Part shown: in pieces, positions 23,120 through 34,268 of the stretch
Position numbering within the stretch: the stretch's first letter is position 1
How the letters are laid out: the number at the start of each line of letters is the position of its first letter
Source: Lathyrus oleraceus
Lineage: Eukaryota > Streptophyta > Magnoliopsida > Fabales > Fabaceae
Reading direction: 5' to 3'
Assembly: GCF_024323335.1 (NCBI RefSeq)
Contig: NC_066579.1
Coordinates: 357,322,900 to 357,386,899 of the forward strand
DNA length: 64,000 nucleotides
The notes under the pieces: generated by a model
The model's database searches: none
Seen by the model: the letters and a program-made list of their open reading frames with translations, nothing else
What the model was told of the DNA's origin: nothing
Made by a program: the position numbers and the translations under genes

Positions 23120-23530
23120 GATACCGGATGCCACTCAATGGTCTTACTCCAATCTCACAAACAAAAAGCGGATACCGGATACCAATAGATGGATTTACAC
23201 CAGTCTCCTAAAACAGAAATGGATATCAGAGGCCACTCAATGGACTTACACTAATCTCCTCAACAAAGAAAATGAAAGAATGGATACCGGATGCCAATCT
23301 GTCTGGACTTATACCAATATCCAACATATGATCATAGGAAAGCAAATGCCAACTTGCAGGGACTTACAATTGCATCCTCACATAAAACAAACAAAAGCAA
23401 AACATGGATGTCAGATGCCAATCTGTCTGGGCTTACTCTAACCTCCACAGTATGGTCCTAGGAATACAAATGCCAACTTGCAGGGACTTATAATTGCATC
23501 CTCACATACAATCAAACAAATGCATCAAGC
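23120..23530 (-). repeat. 51-67 bp minisatellite in LTR C
   Basis: Seven or so units starting GGATGCCA or AAATGCCA followed by ...GGACTTACA, at about 23126, 23177, 23228, 23289, 23343, 23409 and 23468. The second LTR has the same array from about 41364. Core is homologous to the minisatellites of LTR A and B. Open frame 23061-23441 is a by-product. Confidence 0.85.
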
Positions 23531-24179
23531 AAAGATAAGATGAGTGGCCACTATGATGGTCTTATACTCACTTCCATATCCTAGGAGCAATGGCCAATGG
23601 ATGGTCTTACAATTGTCCTCAATGGGTAAACAACAATGATAAGTCATAAAGACAAATGAGATGATCATGCAATAATGAGCAATTAATGATGATAAATGCA
23701 TAGAGCATACAAGCAAACATGTGCATATAAAGCAACAATCATTCAGTGAAAGCAATCAGCACACACTATAACCAAACAAGGAGGCTCATACAAGAGGGTT
23801 AGGCATTGAAGCCAGCTGGAATAGGGTCAATGGTGCTCTTAACCTTGCCATTGAAGGGCTAAGGTGAAGCAGATGAAAGGATATGAGGGGTGTGCCTCAT
23901 TGCTCTTATCCCTGGTCAGGGAGAGCATTTGAATATTAGAAGGTGTGGGAGTTCAGAAAGTAGGAACTCTCTCCACATATTATTGACTCGATAGATCTTG
24001 GGTTTGGATCTCAATGCTACAACCATGTAATGGGAGCAAGGAGAAGACTCACAGAATAGTAGGAGATAGGTTGCTTATCTCTTTGATCTACCAATTGCCT
24101 TATTTGAAGGACTTTTCCTGCTTGGGACAAACATAAACACACACAAGCATTGCCTCTTAAGGAGGACTTCAGACAGTTG

Positions 24180-24201
24180 CCTGGCCAAGTAACAGGCCAG
24201 G
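24180..24201 (-). other. Conserved LTR hairpin (C, 3' LTR)
   Basis: CCTGGCC AAGTAACA GGCCAGG identical to LTR A. The partner in the 5' LTR is 42418-42439. Confidence 0.75.
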
Positions 24202-24872
24202 TCTTCCAGACTACATGAAGAAAAAGGATTATACCTCAATGCAAATTGCTATTAAAGCAAAGCAAAGCAAGTTCAAAGAACTAAGCAACTAATGGTACCT
24301 GAAATAGTCAAACAGAATCAGTACACAACTCAAAGTTTAAACCAAAAGGAGGTAGGAATCAACAGTCAAAACAAACAGACAAATGTGCAAAGCACAAGGC
24401 TCAAAGCATATGAACCAAGCAACCTACAAAACAAAGAAGTTAGCTCATGATAAACAATCAAGCTTAATCAAATTTGTATGATCTCTTTGGAGCATTGTTG
24501 CTTAACCAAAAGTGAAGTGCAGCTGTGATTCTGATGTTGTTTGGCTTCAAATACTCAAAACAGTTGCTCTTCAAGTTCCCAAATGATGAATGATTGAAGA
24601 ACTTTAGCTCAGTGATGCTTGAAAATGCCCAAATCGAAATCTGCCATTGGTGACCTTTGATGAAGCAGAAATGGAAATTGATGTTACAGTGGAGAAATGC
24701 CACTTGCAATAGCTGCCAAATAGTTGGTAAATGATGAAGCAAGCAAGTCCAGCTCGAGCTCTCTTTGATTTTGAGCAGAAATTCGAAATGAGTAAATTGA
24801 GAGCTTTTTGAGAGAATGAGTTTCTGTTTGTGTAATGTTGGCTGCTAGGGTTTTGGTTGACAGAAAATGAAC

Positions 24873-24880
24873 AATATATA
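24873..24880 (-). promoter_or_regulatory. TATA-like box in 3' LTR of C
   Basis: Minus-strand TATATATT followed about 30-45 bases downstream by CCAAAACCCTAGCAGCC and ACA-rich sequence, a typical plant promoter layout. The same in the 5' LTR at 43111-43118. Confidence 0.6.
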
Positions 24881-26029
24881 TGCTGTTTATGTTGCTAAAC
24901 ATGATTAGTCCAAGTGGTAATTCAAATTTTGTTAAAATCACATGTTTTGCTAATTTGGTCCATTTTCCTTCAAATGGCAAGGTCTGTGGTTACAGCTACG
25001 AAAGTGGCCTTGTACACACTCCAAATATGATTTCTTAGCAATTTCAATTGGCAAAATATATTGGAAAGGCTTAAATTGCAAAATCACTTTTTCACCCCAC
25101 TTGAAATTAATTAATGCAAGTCCAAAAAGGCCATTTTGAATGGTGATGTTTTGGTGAATGATGATGACATTTTTGGAAAGAGGGGATCAAATATGACTTG
25201 TAGGAAAAAACCCCACCCAATTTGGCCAAATGGTTTGAGAGATATGGCCTTTTGAAGTTCAAACATTTTTGAGATTGAATTGATCATAACTTGCCAACCA
25301 TACATGGGAATTGAGTGTTCTTGGACTTTTTGGAAATGGGAGAACAAGATCTTCAACTTTCATGTTGGGCAAAAATTCATTTGAAGCTTGTATCATGATG
25401 TAAGTTTAGGATCAAGAAGTTTCCATTTTTGGCAAATTTGAATTACAGGTCAACTTTCTATTTCTGGAAATTTCTTGTCTGACTTTATTTTCTTCACTGT
25501 GGATGCTTGACATGATATATGAAGCTTATATGGACATGAATGAGACATCTCAAACCGATTCCCACCCTCAAATCACTGATTAAATCCACAGTTGACCAAC
25601 AATTGACTTTCTAGGGTTTTGGATGACTGAGCCATGTTCTGATGAATTCCAAACCCTAATCCCTTGAAATCTTGATTCCAAATGAAGTCACAACTCATAT
25701 GAACTCTTGATGATTGATCATGGTGTCCAAATTCTTCAAGAATGGCCACCATCCATTGCTTAATGGCTGATTTGACTGTTTGACTGATGATTGCTTCAGC
25801 TACAATTAACATGGTTAGATGACAATATTTTTGTACTTTTTGGTTAGTAAACATATGAAAAGCAATGATATACAAATGCAAGACATGCTTGGTGATCAAG
25901 AACCACACTCACAAGGCAACCAACCCACTAGGAGGGAAGCTAAGGCAATGCAATGATCCTTGAGGCCATGATATGATATGATATGATATGGGCCATGAGG
26001 GATCTTAGGGCCAAAATTGGGGTCTTACA

Positions 26030-26045
26030 GATGCCCCTATTTAAG
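26030..26045 (-). other. Polypurine tract of element C
   Basis: Minus strand ends TTAAATAGGGGCATC directly before the 3' LTR. It is a variant of the A/B tract. Confidence 0.88.
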
Positions 26046-26649
26046 GTCATTCTAGCCGGAGAAGTGAAGTTTAGAAATCTTCATCTCGACGCGGTAGAAT
26101 GGGCTTAAATAACAGTAATGAGACAAATTTTGGTCCCTAAGAGACCTCATGATGCAAATGTATGTATGCAAAGGACACGAATTTTGTGGGGAATATGATT
26201 CACACAGAAGAAAAGACGATCCATCGGAGTGGTACACTCACCAGGAACAGAGACTCTAACAGGACTCTAGTTAGGGATAGACAAAACTGATATAGCGTGA
26301 ACAGAACACGACTCTGATTAGGGAAACAGAAAATCAGACTGGAAACCTCACTGGGGAGTGAAGGACTCACACTGTGGAAAAGAACTCCAAAGGAAAATAA
26401 ATCCATTGGAAAGACACAAGCTGACTCCTGGGGAGAAGCAACAAGAAGTTCCACTGGGGGAAGCACCAAAGAACGAGGTGTTACCGGTATAGGGGTAACA
26501 AACTCAGGAAGAATGAATATCTAAGACCGGTATAAGGGTGAGAGATATCAATCAACCGAACATCTGAGAAAGACCTGAAAAAGGTACATAAACTCAGGAA
26601 AATCTGACTCCACAAGGGACCAAAGTCATAATAGGGAGCAGAAAGGAAG

Positions 26650-27460
26650 GAACACCAAGGATACCGGGTTGTAGGTATGTAACAAGTGACCGACCAAAGA
26701 CGTGAATTGGTGTGTGTTCCAAAACACTCATCATCCTGAAGAAAGCTAGAACAGCAGACTTGTTTATAGGATGGATATTTGATTCTATAAAGAATGCAAA
26801 TCTTACTCAGTTGGGGAAACAAACAAAGTGTTCGACAAGAGAGTGCATGCATGAGATATATTATCTATAGCCGTCAAAACGTAGATAATGTACTCGCATG
26901 GAAAATTATCCTGAACCGGGTTGTAGGTTGTTTATAGGATAAAATCCGAAATCGTGAATTGGTTTGTGTTCCAAAACACTCATCATCCTGAAGAAAGCTA
27001 GAACAGCAGACTTGTTTATAGGATGGATGTTCGATTCCACAAGGAAAATGAATCTTACTCTGCGGAGAAAACAATCAAAAGATTGACCCAAGAGCGAACG
27101 AGATATAATATCCATTACCGTCAGAACGTGGATAATATACTCACAAAGGAAGATTATCCTGAACCGGGTTGTAGGTTGTTTATAGGATAAAAATCCGAAG
27201 ACGTGAATTGGTTTGTGTTCCAAAACACTCATCACCCTGAAGAAAGCTAGAACAGCAGACTTGTTTATAGGATGGGCATTCGATTCCACAAAGGGAAATA
27301 ACGAATCTTACTCGATCAGGGAAAACACGAAAGGCTTCGACTGAAGAGTGCATGAGATGTATTATTCATAGCCGTCAAAACGTGAATAATAACCTCGCAT
27401 GGAAGATTATCCTTAACCGGGTTGTAGGTTGTTTATAGGATAAAGTCCGAAAAGAAAGGC
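26650..27460 (-). repeat. About 250-bp imperfect tandem repeat, 3' UTR of C
   Basis: Three successive units align: anchor GATAATGTACTCGCATGG near 26884, then counterparts near 27131 and 27384, each followed by AACCGGGTTGTAGGTTG and the CGTGAATTGGTTTGTGTTCC / AAAACACTCATC segment. A partial fourth unit precedes at 26657. Period is 247-253 bp. Confidence 0.85.
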
Positions 27461-27794
27461 ATCGGGATACCAGATTAGGTATATAATGATGACCAATCAA
27501 AGGGGAGCAACGACATTACCAACAAGAGGGTAAATGAAAGGAGACTCGCTGGGATGCATTGATGACAATCAATGATCCGGGGAACACAATCACTGACAAA
27601 AGGTGAAAGGACCCGCTGGGGATAAAATTGTTAGCAATACGGCAATTATCCACAAAAGACTTGTTGGGGATATAAGTGCTGATCTGAGCAACTTATCCAA
27701 GCAAAGGAAAATCAACATCAAGAACTAGATGAAGATATCCACAAAGAGGGAATTGTCATCGGTTGGGATGAACAACAAAGCTAACTCTGCAAGG

Positions 27795-28215
27795 AGAGAA
27801 CAGGTTTATAACTACCGGTTTGTAAGTAGAAAACCACAAAGATAGGACTTAAGACTGCTGGTTTGTAGGCAGACGGCCAAAAAGGTAGGACTTACAACTG
27901 CTGGTTTGTAGGCAGAAGGCCAAAAGATAGAGGATGACCACAAAATTAGGGTTTACATCTACCGAATACGGGGTAGAAGACCAACAACTCCGCGTGGGGA
28001 TAGAACAAATCACAAATCCGCACGGGAAACCAAAATAGGGTTGATAACAAACCACAAACTGCTGGAGAGCAGGAAAATAGGATTTACAAATACCGACTGT
28101 TAGGTAGAAAACCAACAACCCTGGCTGGGGAATAAAAGGTGTATAACCACAAATTCTGTCAAGAAAGCCAGGAAAAATAGGACTTATAACTACCGGTATG
28201 AGGGTAGAGGCCCGA
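27795..28215 (-). repeat. Degenerate 50-60 bp repeat with CTGCTGGTTTGTAGGCAG core
   Basis: Units near 27810, 27857 and 27898 read ACT(A/G)C(C/T)GGTTTGTA(A/G)GNAGA followed by CCAAAAAGGTAGGACTTA. Weaker copies continue to about 28215 (TACCGGTATGAGGGTAGA). Confidence 0.7.
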
Positions 28216-30330
28216 AAAATTCTGCTGGGGAACAACCCACTGGGAAGCACAAGACATTTGACAAATAGCCAATTCGGGAATAATCCGAAAAGACGGACTG
28301 AATCAAGACATGTCCTAATGAGGATGTAACTCAAATAGGAAAATCCATCCCAATATATGTGTTGGGAGGAAACGGAAGAAACCGTCATCCACGAGGATAT
28401 ATCTCAGTGGGGAACTGCAGAAGGAAAGGCAACATTTTCTGCTTATGGGGCTGACTCTATATGGAGAGATTTATAACACCCGACATCTGCTTTGGGAAGA
28501 TCTATAAAGAGATCTATATCACCCGAAAGCAGGGAACAACAAACAAAGGATATATGGCAAGAATGCAACATGAATATCTGAATGTTTATGAGTATGCATG
28601 AACATGCGTGATTTATGTTTGATGAATGCTGACAAAACAGACAGTTCTAACACAAACAGGTCCAGGAATCAAGCGCCCGGTATTATACTTCCAGGGGAAA
28701 AACCAGCTGGAGAGCCAATCTGCGGAGATCCATATGCTGTGAAGCAAAGATCTGCGGGTACTGCTGGAGAAGCAGAGGATCAAAGATATCAGGAAACAAA
28801 CCAATCAGGGTACAGAAAGTCACAACGGGCAAAGCAGCCACCAAGACAAATCTGTTGGAGAACAAGAGAAAACCCAAGATATCTGCAGGGGATCCCAGTG
28901 TCAACTGAGAAACAAAAAAGTGTGTTGTACAAACACAAACTGCTGTAGAAGCAAACTCCACATAACTCCGTTGGGGAACAACCCACTGAGGGAGAATGAT
29001 ATCATCCAAATAGAATCTAACTGCATAAGCAACTCTACTGGGAAAACTGTCGGCTACTCTCTTGGGGAACAAACCACTGAGGGAAGACAAATCAATCGAA
29101 TAGATTCTGCAACGAACCACTCCATTTGGGGAGAATAGACATAGCAAACTGATCACAACAAGTAGATTCTGCAATATAAGCCACTCTACTGGGGATCACA
29201 GACAGTCAGGAAATCAATCCGTTCACTGGAGGCTAGAGCCATCATCCGACCATACTGGGGATTGAAAGAGCATTCAAAAGGCGAAAATGCCACAACAAAC
29301 ATTCTGCAGACTATGCTGAGGAAAAGATGGTTGAAATACTGGGGCGTCAACCCAATCAACCACTGAATAGGAAAATAAATCCTACTCTGCTGAGGAGAAA
29401 TAAGTACTCTGATGGAAAGATAGCAACAAATCCGCGGACGACTTTGCCGGGGCAAGGTAAAGTACCGGGTACCAAACCACTGACTTACCAAATCTTCAAA
29501 AAGAAAGCAACCGTACTAAGGAAGCAGACAACTCTGCTGGCAACTGCACTGGGAAGAGTGACAACGACTCTGCTCGCGACTCCGATGGGGATATCAATAA
29601 CAGCTCTACTCGTGACTGTGCTGAGGAGACAAATAAAGTCTGGGGCAGGAGACCCACTGGAGAAAGTGACGGGGCACCAAGATGACAAACCATCAACCGC
29701 CGAAACTCACAAGGAAACACCCATGCTGGGGAAAACTGCTGCTGGAGAAAGCGAAGTCTTCAACAACACTCTGCTTGCGACTATACTGGGGAACAATCCC
29801 ATCAATAACTCTGTTTGAGGAACAACCCCAACAAAGATCTGAAGAAAGAAGATACAACCAAACCAGGAATATGAACAAATGTCTTACCTGTTGGAGATCA
29901 TGCCACCCTCGGGAGAGCACTGAGATATTCTTGAGTATCCTTTCGATATTGTGAATGTTCACTTCGTTTAAAACAATGTTTTTGAAAAATTTATTTGTTT
30001 AAAACAATGACATTTTATCAATTTAAAACATGCAAAACATTTGTTGAATTGAAACAAATAAGAGTGCAAATAATTGGATAAAAAGCTCAAATTGATTTGA
30101 TGGGATGGTAGCCTGCAAATGGCAAGGCTCCATAGATCTGTACAAATTTGAAATCAGTGATATATATTGGAAGAGGGCTACATTGAACATAATGATCCTT
30201 TCTCTACCAATTTGAATCTCGATGTATCCGCAGCTTCAGTTGACGACGAATCGAGAATCTTCTGACGAAAAGACGACTGGCGAACAGAAAGTCTTGTCAG
30301 GATGCAGTTACTTGCCAAATCCCTAATTTT

Positions 30331-30491
30331 TACCTAGATTGCCCCAGGGTGAGGTACTCAATCTAGCGGGATGCAAATATTCTCTTTTTTTTTTTTCAAG
30401 TCTCTAATTTTTGCCTGAATTACCCTTGCGGGTTCTCCACCGAGACGCTCATTTTTGCCTAAGCCGCCCTTTCGGGTTTTCAACTTAGCGA
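30331..30491 (-). other. Stem-loop array after pol (element C, three units)
   Basis: In element sense: AAGTTG/CGGCTT with AAAA bulge and CCC-GAAA-GGG inner stem (30460-30486 region), a unit with CCC-GCAA-GGG (near 30425), and CTAGATTG/CAATCTAG (30334-30366 region, eight perfect pairs). Unit positions match those of A, B and D although stem sequences differ. Confidence 0.7.
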
Positions 30492-30528
30492 GCTATTCTG
30501 TTTTTTTCATTTGCATATACTCTTTTTT

Positions 30529-33500
30529 CTAGGCAAAGTATCTCTTAACTGCATCTGAATTCACAGGACGAGTGAAATCCTCCCCATCCATTGTTGTAAG
30601 CATCAAAGCACCGCCTGAAAAGGCTCTCTTAACAACATATGGACCCTCGTAGTTTGGAGTCCACTTGCCCCTGGAATCGGGCGCGAAAGACAAAACTTTC
30701 TCGAGCACGAGGTCACCTTCTCGGAACACACGAGGCTTGACCTTCTTATCGAATGCTTTCTTCATTCTTTGCTGATATAACTGACCATGACACATGGCAG
30801 TTAATCGCTTCTCTTCGATCAAATTCAACTGGTCATAACGACTCTGAATCCATTCAGCATCAGTCAACTTGGCTTCCATCAAGACTCGCATTGATGGGAT
30901 CTCCACCTCTACTGGGAGAACGGCTTCCATGCCATAAACAAGAGAGAAAGGGGTTGCCCCTGTTGAAGTGCGTACAGACGTACGATATCCATGCAAAGCA
31001 AATGGCAGCATCTCATGCCAATCTTTGTACGTGACAGTCATCTTCTGGATGATCCTCTTGATATTCTTGTTAGCAGCTTCAACAGCCCCATTCATCTTAG
31101 GTCTGTAAGGAGAGGAGTTATGGTGTGCAATCTTGAATTCAGCGCACAACTCATCCATCATCTTATTGTTCAGATTGGATCCATTATCAGTAATGATCCT
31201 CTCTGGTACACCATAACGGCAAATCAACTGGTTCTTGATAAACTTCACAACCACCTGTCTGGTTACATTCGCGTATGAAGCGGCTTCAACCCATTTGGTG
31301 AAGTAATCAATTGCTACGAGAATAAACCGATGTCCGTTGGATGCTTTCGGCTCAATCATGCCGATCATGTCGATTCCCCACATAGAGAAAGGCCATGGTG
31401 ATGAAATCACATTCAGGAGTGTCGGAGGAATATGAATCTTATCCGCATAAATTTGACACTTGTGACATTTCTTCACATACTTGCAACAGTCAGACTCCAT
31501 TGTCAGCCAATAGTAGCCCGCTCTCAACATTTTCTTAGCCATGGCATGTCCATTGGAATGAGTACCAAATGAACCCTCATGGACCTCAGTCATCAATAGG
31601 TTTGCTTCGTGTCTATCCACGCATCTGAGCAAAACCATATCGAAATTCCTCTTATACAGCACTTCACCACTGAGGTAGAAACTGCCTGACAACCTTCTCA
31701 AAGTTTTCCTATCTTTCACAGATGCCCCAGGCGGGTAGACCTGGTTCTGGAGGAAATTCTTGATATCAAAATACCAAGGCTTGTCATCTTTCACTTCTTC
31801 GATTGCAAATATGTGAGCTGGTCTGTCCAAGCGCATCACAGTAATATTGGGGACATCATTCCACCATCTGACCACTATCATGGAAGCAAGCGTTGCAAGA
31901 GCATCTGCCATCTGATTATCCTCTCGAGGAATGTGATAAAATTCAACTTCTGTAAAGAATGTTGAAATTCTCCTTGCGTAATCTCTGTACGGAATGAGAC
32001 TTGGCTGATTCGTCTCCCATTCACTCTTGATCTGATTGACAACTAGGGTCGAATCACCATAGACATCAAGATACTTGATTCTCAAATCAATGCATTCTTC
32101 AAGTCCCATTATACAGGCTTCATACTCCGCCATGTTGTTCGTGCATTTGAAAGTTAGCCTTGCTGTAAACGGAATGTGTGAACCTTGAGGAGTGATAATC
32201 ACTGCCCCAATTCCATTTCCATATTGATTAACAGCGCCATCAAACACCATCGTCCATCTGGAACCGGGTTCTGGACCTTCATCAAGTGTAGGCTCATCGC
32301 AATCTTTCATCTTCAAATACAGAATTTCCTCGTCAGGGAAGTCATACTGAACAGACTGATGATCTTCAATCGGCTGGTGCGCTAGATGGTCAGCCAAGAT
32401 ACTGCCTTTGATAGCTTTCTGAGCTCGATACTCGATATCATATTCAGACAACAACATCTGCCAACGGGCAATCCTCCCAGTTAAAGCAGGCTTCTCGAAG
32501 ATATACTTAATTGGATCCATTCTGGATATCAACCAAGTTGTATGATTTATCATGTACTGGCGCAAACGCTTAGCAGCCCAAGCCAAAGCACAACACGTCT
32601 TCTCAAGCATAGAGTACCGAGACTCACAATCAGTAAACTTCTTACTGAGATAGTATATAGCAAATTCCTTCTTCCCTGATTCATCTTGTTGACCGAGTAC
32701 ACAACCCATCGAGTCTTCAAGAACTGTCAAATACATAATCAGAGGTCTTCCTTCCACAGGCGGAGACAAGATCGGAGGTTCAGACAGATACTCCTTGATA
32801 CTGTCGAAAGCTTTCTGGCAATCCTCGGTCCAATCATGCGACTGATCTTTCCGGAGGAGCTTGAATATCGGCGCACATGTGGCAGTCATGTGGGATATAA
32901 ATCTGGAAATGTAGTTCAAGCGGCCAAGAAAACCTCGAACTTGCTTCTCAGTTTTGGGTGCAGGCATCTCTTGTATTGCTTTGACCTTGGCAGGATCAAC
33001 CTCAATACCTCTTTCGCTTACCACAAAACCCAACAATTTGCCGGAACGGACTCCAAATGTACATTTGTTCGGATTCAGGCGAAGTTTGAACTTTCTCAAA
33101 CGCTGAAAAAGCTTCAACAAATGCTCAACATGCTCAACTTCCGTTCGGGACTTAGCGATCATATCATCAACATAGACTTTGATCTCCTTGTGCATCATGT
33201 CATGAAACAAGGTAGTCATAGCTCGTTGATACGTGGCTCCGGCGTTCTTCAAACCGAAGGGCATCACTCGATAACAGAATGTTCCCCAAGGTGTGATGAA
33301 TGTTGTCTTCTCCATATCCTCTGGTGCCATCTTGATTTGATTATATCCAGAAAATCCGTCCATAAAGGAAAAGGCTTTGAATTTAGCTGTATTGTCTACC
33401 AACATGTCAATGTGTGGTAGAGGAAAATCATCTTTTGGGCTAGCTTTATTCAAATCTCTATAGTCAACGCACATGCGGACCTTTCCGTCCTTCTTAGGAA

Positions 33501-33991
33501 CAGGCACAATATTGGCCACCCATTGAGGATATGTAGAAGTCACCAAAAACCCCGCATCAATTTGCTTCTGAACTTCCTCTTTGATCTTTATTGCCATATC
33601 TGGATGAGTTCTTCTGAGCTTCTGCTTCACAGGCACGCACTCAGGCTTCAAAGGCAGGAAATGTTGCACAATATCTGTATCTAAACCCGGCATGTCTTCA
33701 TAGGACCAAGCAAAGATGTCCGAATACTCTCGTAGCAAACTGATCAAATCTTCCTTGATAGACTCTTCAAGAAGTGCCCCGATCTTCACCAGACGAACAC
33801 AATCCTCAGACCCCAAGTTGACTGTTTCCAAGTCTTCGAGATGCGGCTGAATGATCTTCTCTTCGTGCTCAAGGAGACGGGTAATCTCATCAGGAACCCC
33901 CTCAACGTCATCTTCTTCTGCCTCAAATACAGGGAATTCAAAATTAGGAGATGGCGTAGGATCATTATGTTCAATGGGTTTTAGGATCAAC
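30529..33991 (-). CDS. pol: Intact Ogre pol: RT, RNase H, archaeal-type RNase H, integrase (element C)
   Basis: 1153 codons without interruption, ending ...VKRYFA and stop at 30529. The first codon in the frame is TTG at 33990, so expression probably depends on splicing from gag-pro (exon border 33991). RT spans about residues 140-320: VDYRDLN (176-181), FMDGFSGYNQ (209-218), YVDDM (273-277). A first RNase H (about 417-530) lacks the usual DAS motif (LTVLEDSMG instead) and looks inactive. A second, archaeal-type RNase H (about 578-700) has D584, E624, D646 and D696. Integrase: zinc region with H804, H811 or H815, C842 and C845; catalytic D874, D935 and E971 (DD35E spacing); C-terminal GKWTPNYEGPYVV. 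Makes element DNA and inserts it. Confidence 0.96.
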
Positions 33992-34268
33992 CTGCATAAT
34001 GATTTTGGTTAAGGAAAAAACTTCAGCATTTAAACAAGCAAACCATTATGCAGATGAAAAAGATTGCTTTTATTATTTTTTTTTATTTTTATGGTTTTTT
34101 GTGATCACTGATTTCATGAAGAAAAGCAAAAAGTGAAAACAAAGGAAAAACAAATGTTTAACAATGCAAAAATTGAATGAAAACATCATTGTATATATGC
34201 TTTGCCAACAATGTCATCACTTCTCCTTTTGGCATGGGAGAAGGGTTTTAAACAAAATGAACAATTAC
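33992..34268 (-). other. Putative intron between gag-pro and pol (element C)
   Basis: 277 nt, AT-rich, starting GTAATTGTTC and ending TTATGCAG in element sense. The gag-pro stop TAA (34267-34265) is within the donor. Removing 34268-33992 keeps frame into the pol frame at 33990. Intron removal between PRO and RT is described for Ogre; these borders are predicted, not shown. Confidence 0.78.

Larger units (their letters stand above)
22110..26029 (-). repeat. 3' LTR of element C
   Basis: 3920 bp. In element sense it starts TGTAAGACCCC and ends CACCGCTACA. It shares the 65-bp hairpin block and the minisatellite core with LTR A, and a diverged U5 end (GGGAAGGTGTTAGGCACCC near 22300-22320). No gene is supported inside. 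Confidence 0.96.
26046..30330 (-). other. Repetitive 3' UTR of element C
   Basis: 4.3 kb between the stem-loop array and the PPT with no supportable gene. Its main content is degenerate repeats with a (C)TGCTGGGGAA core on the plus strand (element sense TTCCCCAGCA), densest at 26200-26480, 27540-28300 and 28960-29830. A 250-bp tandem repeat and a 57-bp repeat are listed separately. Near 29565-29592 and 29777-29793 are stretches closely matching the PBS. The region 29950-30330 shows no repeat I could define. Open frames on the minus strand (for example 27849-28388, 28683-29174) lack motifs. Confidence 0.8.

Noticed and set aside
27849..29174. Minus-strand open frames of 179 and 163 aa, rich in F, S and hydrophobic residues
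   Set aside because: Translation of the 3' UTR repeats of C in sense orientation; not conserved in A, B or D.
32686..33420. 244-aa plus-strand open frame
   Set aside because: Antisense of the RT/RNase H part of the intact pol of C.
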